DNA from: Nitrosomonas sp.
Lineage (GTDB): Bacteria > Pseudomonadota > Gammaproteobacteria > Burkholderiales > Nitrosomonadaceae
Direction of reading: 5' to 3'
DNA length: 64,000 nucleotides
Assembly (NCBI GenBank): GCA_024281675.1
Contig: JAMXAG010000002.1
Coordinates: forward strand, 1-64,000
Part shown: piece after piece, positions 21,101 through 27,175 of the stretch
How positions within the stretch are numbered: position 1 is the stretch's first letter
Layout: the number at the start of each line of letters is the position of its first letter
Made by a program: the position numbers and the translations under genes
The notes under the pieces: model-generated
What the model was told of the DNA's origin: nothing
The model's input: the letters and a program-made list of their open reading frames with translations, nothing else
The model's database searches: none

Positions 21101-23178
21101 ATCTGACCGCGACCAGCAATGACCAACCGGTCTTCAGCAATTTGAACGGCACGCCGACCTATACCGAAGGCGGCGCGGCGGTGGTGCTGGATGCTGACGT
21201 ACAGATCTTCGACGCCGAACTTTCGGTGCTGGACGATTTTGATGGCGCCATGCTCACGCTCGCCAGAAACGGCGGAACCAATGCCGAAGACCAACTCGTG
21301 TTCGACGGCACGGTGGTGACGGTCAGTGGACTGGCCGTGTCAGTCAGCGGGGTGCAGGTCGGGACCTATACGTTCACGGGCGGGGAGATGACGATCACCT
21401 TCAATGGGAACGCGACGCAGGCACTGGTCAACACCCTGATGCAGCATATCTTGTACTACAACGTGTCCGATACCCCTCCGGCCAGCGCGCAGATCAATTG
21501 GACCTTCAGCGACGGCAATACGGGCAGTCAGGGCACGGGCGGGGCGTTGCAAGCCACCGGCAGCACCACCGTCAATGTGACCGCTGCCAATGATGCGCCA
21601 ACCGACCTGGCCCTCTCCGCCAACACGGTCGCTGAGAACGCCGCCAATGGCACCTCGATAGGTACGGTCTCTGGCACCGACCCCGATAGTGGCGATACCC
21701 AAAGCTATAGCTTGACCGACACCGCCGGCGGACGTTTTGCCATCGACAGCAGCACCGGCGAGATTACCGTCGCCAATGGAACGTTACTGAACTACGAAGC
21801 GGCCGCCAGCCATAGCGTGACCGTCAGAGTCACCGATTCCGGCGGGCTGACCTATGACGAGACCTTCACCGTCAATCTGACCGATGGCAATGAAGCGCCA
21901 ATAAATATAGTGCCAGGCTCCCTAATTGTTAATAGGAACACACCATTGACTCTTGGAGGAATATTTGTTTCCGATACGAATGATGATTTAAGTACGGTGC
22001 AATTAGTAGTAGAGCATGGCACGCTGAAAATTACATTATCAGGTACCGCTAGTATTAGCGCAGGGGGCAACGGTACAAGCTCTCTGACTTTGTCAGGCAG
22101 TCTAGCGGATATCAATGTGGCCTTAGCAAGTTTAATCTATCAAAGCAACTACAATTACATTGGAATTGATACTTTAAATGTCATCAGTAGTGATAGTAAT
22201 TCGACACAGGATATTGATGCTGTCGTTATTAATGTTGTGTACGACAATAATCTTCCTGTTGGTTTAAATGATAGTTATACGTTACTGCAAGACTCCATAT
22301 TTTCCGTAGAAGCACCTGGGCTGCTCATCAATGATAGTGACGCCGACGACAATGAGCTATCAATCACTCCGATGAATGGTCCCGAAAATGGCACGCTGGT
22401 AATGAATTCCGATGGCAGCTTTATTTATACACCCAATAAAGATTTTGTCGGAGTGGATTCGTTTACATATGTTGTCCATGATGGTTATGGAAATTCTTCT
22501 CCTGTTACCGTAATGTTAACTGTGAATCCGGTGGTGCTTCCATTACCCGAAACACCCTCATCACCGATTGTACCGATAACGCCGCCTTCGACGGCGCCAA
22601 CACCAGCACCAGCAACAGCCTTACCCTCTCCCGTTGTCCAAGGAACAATACCATCCATAGTACCTGCAACTGTATTACCAGCAATACAGAACCTACTTGG
22701 ACCAGCTATCTCCCACCTTTCAGGAAGTTCGACTGAAAATGCCAGATTAGCACTTCAACCTGCAAAGTTACTGCAAGACCATGCAAATAGTAATTTACCT
22801 GAGCATTTGCAAGAAACTAGTAGCCCTATCTCACATGCTTTGCTTACGCAAAACACTGTAATCGCCAATCAACAATTATGGGAAGAGGTTGAAAATATAC
22901 AGATAGACATTCAGAAAGCATTCGATGAAAAAGAATTAACCGCAAATGTTGCATCTGTTGCAGGTATCTCATTAACTGCAGGTATCGTAGGATGGCTAAT
23001 ACGATCAGGTTCGATGCTGGCAAGCCTCTTAAGCATCATTCCCGCGTGGAAGAGTGTGGATCCTCTTTCTATAGTCGTTGCAAAATCAGGCAAGGATACT
23101 CATGAAAGCTTAGAGGACGACGATGATACTAAACAAAAAGAAAATTCTGCTGAAAAACTTTTTTACCCGGATAAATAA
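12184..23178 (+). CDS. giant LEPR-motif, DUF4347, multi-repeat surface/secreted protein
   Basis: A 3664-residue protein starting at GTG. Residues 27-37 read LEPRMMFDGAA, the N-terminal LEPR signature of very large exported proteins; residues 110-278 are a DUF4347 domain (ISHG at 166-169, YGC at 210-212). Then come RTX-like calcium-binding nonapeptides (about 310-395), a PKD/REJ-type domain, several cadherin/Ig-like units, a LamG-like lectin fold (about 833-1033), two near-identical PKD units, two NHL-like beta-propeller blocks (about 1255-1500 and 1690-1950), seven delta-60 repeats (2120-2519), paired adhesin repeats, and a cadherin unit. The tail has a VCBS-type Ig domain, a Pro/Thr-rich linker and a hydrophobic stretch (about 3594-3635) with PAWKSVDPL. 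No Sec signal is visible. Probable adhesin or matrix protein; ligand unknown. The centre is far more GC-rich than both ends. Confidence 0.85.
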   Translation: MTKKKSKQIHQPSQVKSNHGLGALWQLEPRMMFDGAAVSTSIEIVEQTLFDSMNQQTSQNNSADHSTRSNLTSTDTEILDAETDYQTPPIIQLENELEKWLTSYEPPNGPVNEIVFVDTHVENYETILAGINPNIQIVLLDNQKDGVKQMADYLTQHQSVEAIHIISHGSSGSLQLGTGSLTLNSMTQQYSVEMAVIKQALTEQADILIYGCDFAKGQVGQEAAILLGELAGAEVAASNNVTGHINLGGDWDLEVMIGTIETQVAVSEDTQANWKGLLAETWMNASTGAVIAGPAGNDWYVGDSANNAPTAAGSGNDIMYGAEGDDNLQGGSGDDILIGGTGNDTLSGNSNDDVILGGAGNDYLDGGSAIGKNTIIGGGGNDQMVGGTGVDVFRFTGAQSGDAYTVNGGDGADIIDLSEFSTATITNSGGVITVDRGGGNVFTINHSNVETIITGASVGNHGPLADAGVDQTVATSSTVTLTGAGSSDQDGNTLTYQWTQIEGPKVTLSSSTAASPTFTAPGSATTLQFIVVVSDGTASHADTVTINVGAVSNAPTISNLSGDSLSYTEGAGAVVIDQDANTLVVDADSANFDTGALTVSIPVGAEPAEDVLSIRNQGAGAGQIGISGSNISYGGLTIGTFTGGSGGNNLVITFNSNATPTTVTALIKNITFEDINTDSPAEGALTIRFVLTDGDGGISTNYDVSAWVTGVSDAPVNSIPGAQSTNEDTNLIFSSGNSNQISITDTDANSNSIEVTVSVTNGKLTLAGTTGLTFTTGDGTIDSTMTFHGTVTAINTALNGLTYIPTAEYNGGATLTLASRDNTLVSLDIDANLQARYTFEGTTNDVAPGTAQNGTLFNGGTYVTDGTRGQVLSLDGVDDYAQITGTVIGTPPSTEVTIGGWVNLAAGSGRKEFISLDNRVHIALDDASGVKGSIQVDASSWIDLHSNQFIAGTGWHHVMYTYSDSTNTHSLYIDGARVASATIASSVYWSGATDTYIGRHPTNGTWNANAKIDDVRIYNRALSANEISALASDLSLTDTDTVAITVNAVNDAPSANAAGPYAISEGQNLVLNAGSSSDPEGDTLTYAWDLDNDGNYGEVDEPTTVNPTVTWATLQSLGIADNGSYTIGLRVSDGTTPVTTTATINVSNTAPTLNVTGSATANSGGVYTLNLSDIDPGNDTISSWIVNWGDGSIGTYVGDPSSVTHTYSNGLAGFTFSITASAIDEDGQYYEADMWLPAYGGSELDVVDGYVGNVVDFFAVSDGLIGHANVVQKLDGNFLISGHGSSNVLEYQPDGTLVGTFVTAGSGGLNGAAGMDFGADGNLYITSSNSGKVLRFDGTTGAFIDEFVSSGLNFPLGLTFGPDGDLYVASQGSDGVLKFDGVTGILDATFNAPPTGSTEDITFGPDGNLYVSSLSNGVFRLNGTTGALIDNLVVINAGGLSSAAGVEFGPDGNLYVSDQNANAVRRYDGTTGAYIDDYIAPGGVPGPAYMVFTADHQVTVGTNAAPSANAAGPYAIAEGQNLTLNAGSSSDPEGDTLTYAWDLDNDGNYGEVGEPTTVNPTVTWATLQSFGIADNGSYTIGLRVSDGTTPVTTTTTVNVSNTAPTLTVTGNATASNGGVYTLNLSTADPGADTISGWTINWGDGTVQAVAGNPSTVTHSYSNVGLTYNILATATDEDGTFTDSKALVSSFGNDSVRQLDGVTGALLGTLPVNASLDNPGGSVIGPDGRLYVSGYGSNNIVWYDLGAGTTGVFVTAGSGGLSSVADVVFGRDGNLYVTSYNTDQVLRYNGATGAFIGAFATGTLNGPTGLTFGADGHLYVGDWFGGKVYKFDGVSGAQIGAGAFATLPSGFGVASIEFGSDGHLYVGDGQVNDLLKFNGTTGAFMSTIDASITPYDIETGPDGTLYVTDFTTGRVGRFDPTTGTSLGFFDTGTTGIVNPWGLAFTPELQVTVVDSVAPTITNLTGDSLAYSEGDGVVVIEQGGNATVSDVDSANFDTGMLTVSIPAGGDSAEDVLSIRNQGTGAGQIGVSGSTITYGGATIGTFTGGSSGSNLIITLNSSATPTSVTALVQNVTYENTDTSTPTAGARTIRFTLSDGDGGTSANYDTTVTVSAANDAPTFEVGDGQALTSFGTGWEFGKETIIQPDGKILVGGYSDSGGTDDFSLVRYNADGTLDNSFGGGDGVAFPGIVGRAEAMVLQADGKVVLSGYTTTGGYQVCLVRFNADGSLDTSFGGGDGVASSGVYGSAKDVALQTDGKFLVAADLSNSNFNLMRFNSDGALDTSFGGGSGYVSTDLAGGNDRADSLTIQSDGKVLLSGFGFNGTSFDFGLVRYNTDGSLDTSFNGTGKVLTDFGANSSDMGNETRMQADGKIVVVGWSNTGGTNDFAIARYNTNGTLDTGFGTGGKVTINLGNSDFAEGLTIQSDGKILVTGTAGINGGDVGLARLNTDGTLDTTFGGGDGIVTTDYSGSSDDRGYSVAVQSDGQIVVSGTTQVGGGGYNVALNRYSSTGSLDTTLDPVNTLNGTPTYTEGGSPVALDADVQIFDAELSVLNNFSGAILALVRNGGASADDIFSATGTLSLSSGNVIVNGTTIGTYTNAGGTLTFTFNSNATQMLVNSAMQQIAYSNSSDVPPASVQIDWTFSDGNTGAQGSGGALAATGSTTVSITAVNDVPTITNLSGDSLSYAEGDGAVVIEQGGNTTVSDVDSANFDTGTLTVSISAGGDSAEDVLSIRNQGTGAGQIGVSGSTITYGGATIGTFTGGSSGSNLAITLNSSATPTAVTALVQNVTYENTDTSTPTTGARTVRFTLADGDGGTSANYDTTVTVSGVNNAPILTNGGSVGAGEDSGGNPFFGGATITDPDSADFNGGTLTASISAGGESTDKLRLLAIGGVSLSGSNVLVSGVTVGTWSGGTSGTPLAVSFNASAQAAQVQAVYQSITYTTTSDAPTLGVRTISVVVTDGDGGTSNTGTGTVNLTATSNDQPVFSNLNGTPTYTEGGAAVVLDADVQIFDAELSVLDDFDGAMLTLARNGGTNAEDQLVFDGTVVTVSGLAVSVSGVQVGTYTFTGGEMTITFNGNATQALVNTLMQHILYYNVSDTPPASAQINWTFSDGNTGSQGTGGALQATGSTTVNVTAANDAPTDLALSANTVAENAANGTSIGTVSGTDPDSGDTQSYSLTDTAGGRFAIDSSTGEITVANGTLLNYEAAASHSVTVRVTDSGGLTYDETFTVNLTDGNEAPINIVPGSLIVNRNTPLTLGGIFVSDTNDDLSTVQLVVEHGTLKITLSGTASISAGGNGTSSLTLSGSLADINVALASLIYQSNYNYIGIDTLNVISSDSNSTQDIDAVVINVVYDNNLPVGLNDSYTLLQDSIFSVEAPGLLINDSDADDNELSITPMNGPENGTLVMNSDGSFIYTPNKDFVGVDSFTYVVHDGYGNSSPVTVMLTVNPVVLPLPETPSSPIVPITPPSTAPTPAPATALPSPVVQGTIPSIVPATVLPAIQNLLGPAISHLSGSSTENARLALQPAKLLQDHANSNLPEHLQETSSPISHALLTQNTVIANQQLWEEVENIQIDIQKAFDEKELTANVASVAGISLTAGIVGWLIRSGSMLASLLSIIPAWKSVDPLSIVVAKSGKDTHESLEDDDDTKQKENSAEKLFYPDK
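13110..13360 (+). repeat. RTX-type calcium-binding nonapeptide block inside the giant gene
   Basis: Encodes successive GGxGxDxLx-like units, for example GGSGDDILIGGTGNDTL and GGAGNDYLDGG. This is a short block of about five to seven units located near the N-terminus, unlike typical type I secretion substrates whose RTX blocks sit near the C-terminus. It should bind calcium and help folding outside the cell. Confidence 0.8.
15340..17017 (+). repeat. near-identical pair of PKD repeats (15340-15660 and 16698-17017)
   Basis: Both copies encode ANAAGPYAIxEGQNL, SSSDPEGDTLTYAWDLDNDG, TVNPTVTWATLQS, and GLRVSDGTTPVTTT. Scattered single-base differences only. Each is followed by an NTAPTLxVTG-type domain and then by a beta-propeller block, so the whole PKD-propeller module looks duplicated. 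Confidence 0.85.
18541..19738 (+). repeat. seven tandem delta-60 repeats
   Basis: Units of about 55 residues share the pattern QxDGKIxVxG...FxLxRYNxDGxLDxSFGGGDG. I count seven, starting at TIIQPDGKILVGG and ending at SVAVQSDGQIVVSG / STGSLDTTLDP. Such repeats are thought to fold as beta-propeller blades, so seven units would fit one complete propeller. That folding statement is inference. Confidence 0.8.
19740..21590 (+). repeat. two-copy adhesin repeat B (19740-20190 and 21130-21590)
   Basis: Both copies encode LNGTPTYTEGG, DADVQIFDAELSVL, NGGxxAxD, FNxNATQxLVN, and QxxWTFSDGNTGxQGxGGAL. They alternate with repeat A, giving an A-B-A-A'-B order before the final cadherin unit. Confidence 0.8.
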
Positions 23179-23188
23179 TTAATTAAGC

Positions 23189-26100
23189 ATGTTTACACTG
23201 CGACCATATGTTCGACTTAGCTTAGGATTAATTGCATTAATCCTAAGTATTTTGTTGATTGGTCAATCGCTCGGCATCGTTCCTGACAAATCGCACTCTC
23301 TTTTAGAAAACCGGAAGAATATAACAGAGATTCTTGCCATCCAGTTTGCACTAGCGGCAGAAAAAAATGATTTCATCCAGATAGAAAAGACTTTAAATGT
23401 CCTAGTAAATCGTAATCTAGATATTCTTTCAGGCGCTATTCGAAAAAATGATGGCGTGTTTTTTGCAGTTGCAGGTGCTCATGATGAGCATTGGCAAGTT
23501 AATGAAAATGGCGCCCCATCTTTGACACATATCCAAGTTCCTATCTTGCAAGGTGACCAAATATGGGGAATCGTTGAAATAAGTTTTTCACCTCTCCTTG
23601 GTAATACTCTATTGGATGAAATAAAAAACTCATTTTGGGGTTTTATGCTGTTCGTTGCCGCATTTGGTTTGTTTGGCTATTTATTAATGCTGAAACGCGC
23701 CTTAAAAGAACTGGATCCTTCAGGAGTTGTTCCGCAGCGAATTAAATCTGCCTTTGATACTTTAACCGAGGGCATACTGATTCTTGATGAGCAAGGACGT
23801 ATTCTATTAGCAAACAATGCATTCAGCCAAAAAGTAGCATTACCATCCGATAGTTTGATTGGTAAGGAAGTTTCAAAACTAAACTGGGAAAAATCTTCAG
23901 TTGAACAATTGAAAGAAGATTGGCTTTATCCCTGGGCCGAATCTCTTAAGAAGAGAAAAATACAAACACGTATACGGTTAAGTTTTAATTCAACTCGGCA
24001 GGACAAAAGCATTTTTATGATTAACAGTGCGCCAATTCTGGGCAACGACAATCAGTGTAAAGGGGCATTAGTTACTTTTGATGATGTTACGGAAATTGAG
24101 GAAAACAATCTCAAGCTTGACTTAATGTTAAAAAATCTAGAATCATCCAGGAACGAGATATCGCGCCAAAATAATGAATTAAAAAAATTGGCAGAAGTCG
24201 ATCCACTTACTGGTTTTTACAATCGACGAGCATTGACCTTCTATTTCAACGAAGCCTTTAACTTGTCACGTGAGCAAGGCAGCAATCTTATTTGCATCAT
24301 GCTCGATATCGATCATTTTAAATCTGTAAATGATAATTATGGGCATCAGGTCGGCGATGAGGTCATTAAATTGGTTACTGCCATTTCCAGAGAAAGTTTA
24401 CGAGATACGGATATTGTAGGTCGATATGGAGGGGAAGAGTTTTGTCTTGTACTGCCAGATATTGAGATTGGAATTGCTTTGAAAATTGCTGAACGCATTC
24501 GTACCAACGTAATGAATGCGACGACTTACCATGCATTTGGAATTGAACGAGTAACTATAAGTTTAGGAATCTCCTCAATAACAGATGGTGCGCAAAACAC
24601 CAATGAAATGATCGATTTGGCAGACAAGGCACTTTATTATTCTAAGAAAAATGGCCGTAACCGCGTTACCGTGTGGAAAGATATTGCACGGGAGGATAGT
24701 AGCGCTAATGCAGTAGACAATATAGACAAAAATGATACTTCAATAGCTATAGTTAATGATACTACCAACATCGACATCAACCAGCTAATCGAAAAAATCA
24801 AAGAATTAGAACAGCTAAATGAAAAACAACAAAAACTGATTGAGCATCATATAAACTATGACTCTGGAACTGGCCTACTGAATCGTTTCGGCTTACAGGA
24901 GCGACTTAAAACCGCAATTTCCTATGCTGCCAGATCAGATTGTTATGTAGCTGTCCTCTCCCTTTCATTGAATAGCTATAAGCGCGTTTATAATACTTTA
25001 GGTTATGAGGCGGCAGAAAAGTTTATCGTTGATGCCTCTCGCAGAATAAGTAGTATTTTGCGCACAACAGATGCCATATCCTCCGAAACCGAAACCACGG
25101 GCCTCGATTCAATGCTATCGAGAAAAAATGAAAGTGGTTTTTATATTTTACTTTCAGAATTAAAGAAGAACGAACCTATCACACAGATTATTAACCGTAT
25201 TTATCTCGCGTTAAATCAAGCTTTAATTGTTGAGGGCTTTAACATAAATGCTGACAGTGCGATTGGCGTTAGTATCTATCCAATTGATAATCTGGATCCT
25301 ATCAATTTACTGAATTATGCTGACCTAGCGTTGAATAATGCTGAATCTAGCGGCATAGGGATATGTCAATTTTATTCAAAAGAAATGAACCATCAGTATT
25401 TGTCAGAAATACAACTTGAGTCAGATCTTATATATGCCATTGAACTGAACCAATTCGAAGTTTTTTATCAACCCATCGTTGATATTAAACATAGTGTGAT
25501 CAGCAAATTTGAGGCCCTGCTACGTTGGCACCATCCTGAAAAAGGAATCCTAACAGCAGCAGGCTTTATTGAAGTTGCCGAACGAAGTGGCTTGATCCTG
25601 CATATCGGTGATTGGGTTCTTCGTGAAGCAATCAAACAACTTGCTATTTGGCGCAAAGAAGTATCAGATGAAATACAAATATCAGTGAATATATCAGCCG
25701 CACAGCTGCAATTTGAAGATTTGGCCGAAAAAATACTCAGCTATTTACGTGAATATGAAGTACCACCCAAGAATTTAGTGCTTGAAATTACTGAAAGCAT
25801 GATTATGCAATCTATCGAAGGCTCAGCACAGCTTTTGAATGAACTTCATGACATGGGCGTTCAAATTGCACTTGATGATTTTGGTATGGGGTATGCATCA
25901 TTTCAGTATCTACAGAAATTTCCTATCGATATCGTCAAAATAGATCGCTCATTTATGAGTGACATAAATGAAAATAGCAGTAATAACGCTATCGTTTTGG
26001 CAATCATCGAAATGTCGAAAAGAATGGGAATGATTGTTGTGGCTGAAGGAGTAGAAACCGAAAAACAATTTAAACATTTATGCAAATTAAAATGCGATGA

Positions 26101-26209
26101 AGCTCAAGGTTATTTACTTGGGCATCCTATGCCAAAAGAGCACGCTTATAGCGCCCTTAAGCGACTTAATCTAACGACCGAGAGACAATTTATTGTCGTT
26201 AATCAGTGA
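23189..26209 (+). CDS. membrane PAS-GGDEF-GGDEF-EAL cyclic di-GMP enzyme
   Basis: Protein of 1006 residues. Two membrane helices (about residues 7-27 and 150-168) flank a periplasmic sensor; a PAS domain follows (about 185-310). The first GGDEF domain is intact: GGEEF at 414-418 with an RDTD inhibitory site five residues before it. A second GGDEF-like domain (about 555-730) lacks the signature and is probably regulatory. The EAL domain has E775-A-L in FEALLRWHHP, plus NISAAQL, LEITESMIM, DDFGMGYASF and VAEGVETE, so phosphodiesterase residues are present. It starts 10 bp after the giant-protein gene and precedes the adaptor genes, so it is probably co-transcribed and may set display or release of that protein, as LapD-type proteins do for LapA; that analogy is inference. 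Confidence 0.88.
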   Translation: MFTLRPYVRLSLGLIALILSILLIGQSLGIVPDKSHSLLENRKNITEILAIQFALAAEKNDFIQIEKTLNVLVNRNLDILSGAIRKNDGVFFAVAGAHDEHWQVNENGAPSLTHIQVPILQGDQIWGIVEISFSPLLGNTLLDEIKNSFWGFMLFVAAFGLFGYLLMLKRALKELDPSGVVPQRIKSAFDTLTEGILILDEQGRILLANNAFSQKVALPSDSLIGKEVSKLNWEKSSVEQLKEDWLYPWAESLKKRKIQTRIRLSFNSTRQDKSIFMINSAPILGNDNQCKGALVTFDDVTEIEENNLKLDLMLKNLESSRNEISRQNNELKKLAEVDPLTGFYNRRALTFYFNEAFNLSREQGSNLICIMLDIDHFKSVNDNYGHQVGDEVIKLVTAISRESLRDTDIVGRYGGEEFCLVLPDIEIGIALKIAERIRTNVMNATTYHAFGIERVTISLGISSITDGAQNTNEMIDLADKALYYSKKNGRNRVTVWKDIAREDSSANAVDNIDKNDTSIAIVNDTTNIDINQLIEKIKELEQLNEKQQKLIEHHINYDSGTGLLNRFGLQERLKTAISYAARSDCYVAVLSLSLNSYKRVYNTLGYEAAEKFIVDASRRISSILRTTDAISSETETTGLDSMLSRKNESGFYILLSELKKNEPITQIINRIYLALNQALIVEGFNINADSAIGVSIYPIDNLDPINLLNYADLALNNAESSGIGICQFYSKEMNHQYLSEIQLESDLIYAIELNQFEVFYQPIVDIKHSVISKFEALLRWHHPEKGILTAAGFIEVAERSGLILHIGDWVLREAIKQLAIWRKEVSDEIQISVNISAAQLQFEDLAEKILSYLREYEVPPKNLVLEITESMIMQSIEGSAQLLNELHDMGVQIALDDFGMGYASFQYLQKFPIDIVKIDRSFMSDINENSSNNAIVLAIIEMSKRMGMIVVAEGVETEKQFKHLCKLKCDEAQGYLLGHPMPKEHAYSALKRLNLTTERQFIVVNQ

Positions 26210-26316
26210 GATTTCTTTGACCTAATATGTTATAAACACATGGCGTTGAATTAGAATTCTTCGACTCATTGCTTTCATCGTACATCTTTACTAATTCTAT
26301 TAAGAGCCGAGATCAA

Positions 26317-27138
26317 ATGAGAGTTTCTAGCTATATTGGGTTCATTTTTTTGTTTTCTGTTTCATGCAATATAACAAATAGTTACGCTGAATCTACTGAA
26401 CCCAAGGCTGCTTCTGTCTTGAATTCTATAGAAAAGCAAACCAAAGAAAAACCTACCCCTCCTTCCACTGCAACGACGAAAATCCGAGGCTTGGTTAAGC
26501 CATTACGTGAAGCTGTGTTATCAACCGATGTGATCGCTAAAATTACGCACATTAATGTCAAGGAAGGAGATCGTTTTAAGCAAGGAGAAAAATTAGTACA
26601 GTTTGAATGTAGCCGACAAAGAGCGCAGCTAAAAGCAGCGGAAGCTGAAGTTTTAGCAAAAAAAATGATTTCCGAGAATAACGAAAGTCTTTCGACATTT
26701 AATGCCGTCGGCTCACTTGAACTGGAAGTATCCAAAGCTCAGTTGGATAAAGCCATGGCAGAATTAGAGGCAATCAAAATTGGCAACTACTTCATTTGCT
26801 CTTTTAGAGCGCCATGGAATGGACGAGTTACTGAGATTAAAGCAAACGCACATGAAGTAATTGAACCAGGTCGTGAAATTATGAAAATCTTAGATGACAA
26901 AAGTCTTGAGGTCGAAATGATAGTTCCATCCGGTTGGCTAAAATGGATAAGACCAGGCATCGATATTTCCATGGCAATCGATGAAACAGGGAAAAATTAT
27001 GATCTTGAAATATCCAGAATTGGAGCCCGAGTTGACCCTGTTTCTCAAACCATACGTATCTTCTCAAGTTTTAAGAGTGATGCAGCAGATGTTTTGGCTG
27101 GAATGAGCGGAGCCGTTATTGTTAATCTTCCAGATTAA
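26317..27138 (+). CDS. periplasmic adaptor (RND/HlyD-type membrane fusion protein)
   Basis: About 273 residues from the ATG at 26317, chosen because it begins directly at a signal peptide (MRVSSYIGFIFLFSVSC ... NSYAES); an upstream TTG start would add 16 odd residues. It shows a split lipoyl/barrel-sandwich domain (ITHINVKEGDRFKQGEKL and later FRAPWNGRVTEI), a short coiled-coil hairpin between them, and a beta-barrel part ending near DVLAGMSGAVIVNL. It is shorter than normal RND adaptors (about 350-400). It is the first of three adaptor-type proteins in a row and probably bridges the TolC-like channel to the inner-membrane components. The next gene starts about 37 bp later. Confidence 0.78.
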   Translation: MRVSSYIGFIFLFSVSCNITNSYAESTEPKAASVLNSIEKQTKEKPTPPSTATTKIRGLVKPLREAVLSTDVIAKITHINVKEGDRFKQGEKLVQFECSRQRAQLKAAEAEVLAKKMISENNESLSTFNAVGSLELEVSKAQLDKAMAELEAIKIGNYFICSFRAPWNGRVTEIKANAHEVIEPGREIMKILDDKSLEVEMIVPSGWLKWIRPGIDISMAIDETGKNYDLEISRIGARVDPVSQTIRIFSSFKSDAADVLAGMSGAVIVNLPD

Positions 27139-27175
27139 CATTGATCTAGAAAAAACACATAAGGATCAATGTGTC

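Noticed and set aside
13842-21590. Possible CRISPR or non-coding repeat array
   Set aside because: The repeats are long, in frame and encode protein domains; there is no short repeat-spacer periodicity and no cas gene.
12843-21702. Long minus-strand frames (up to 230 codons) opposite the giant gene
   Set aside because: GC-rich repetitive DNA produces long antisense frames; they repeat with the repeats, have low-complexity translations and no family resemblance.
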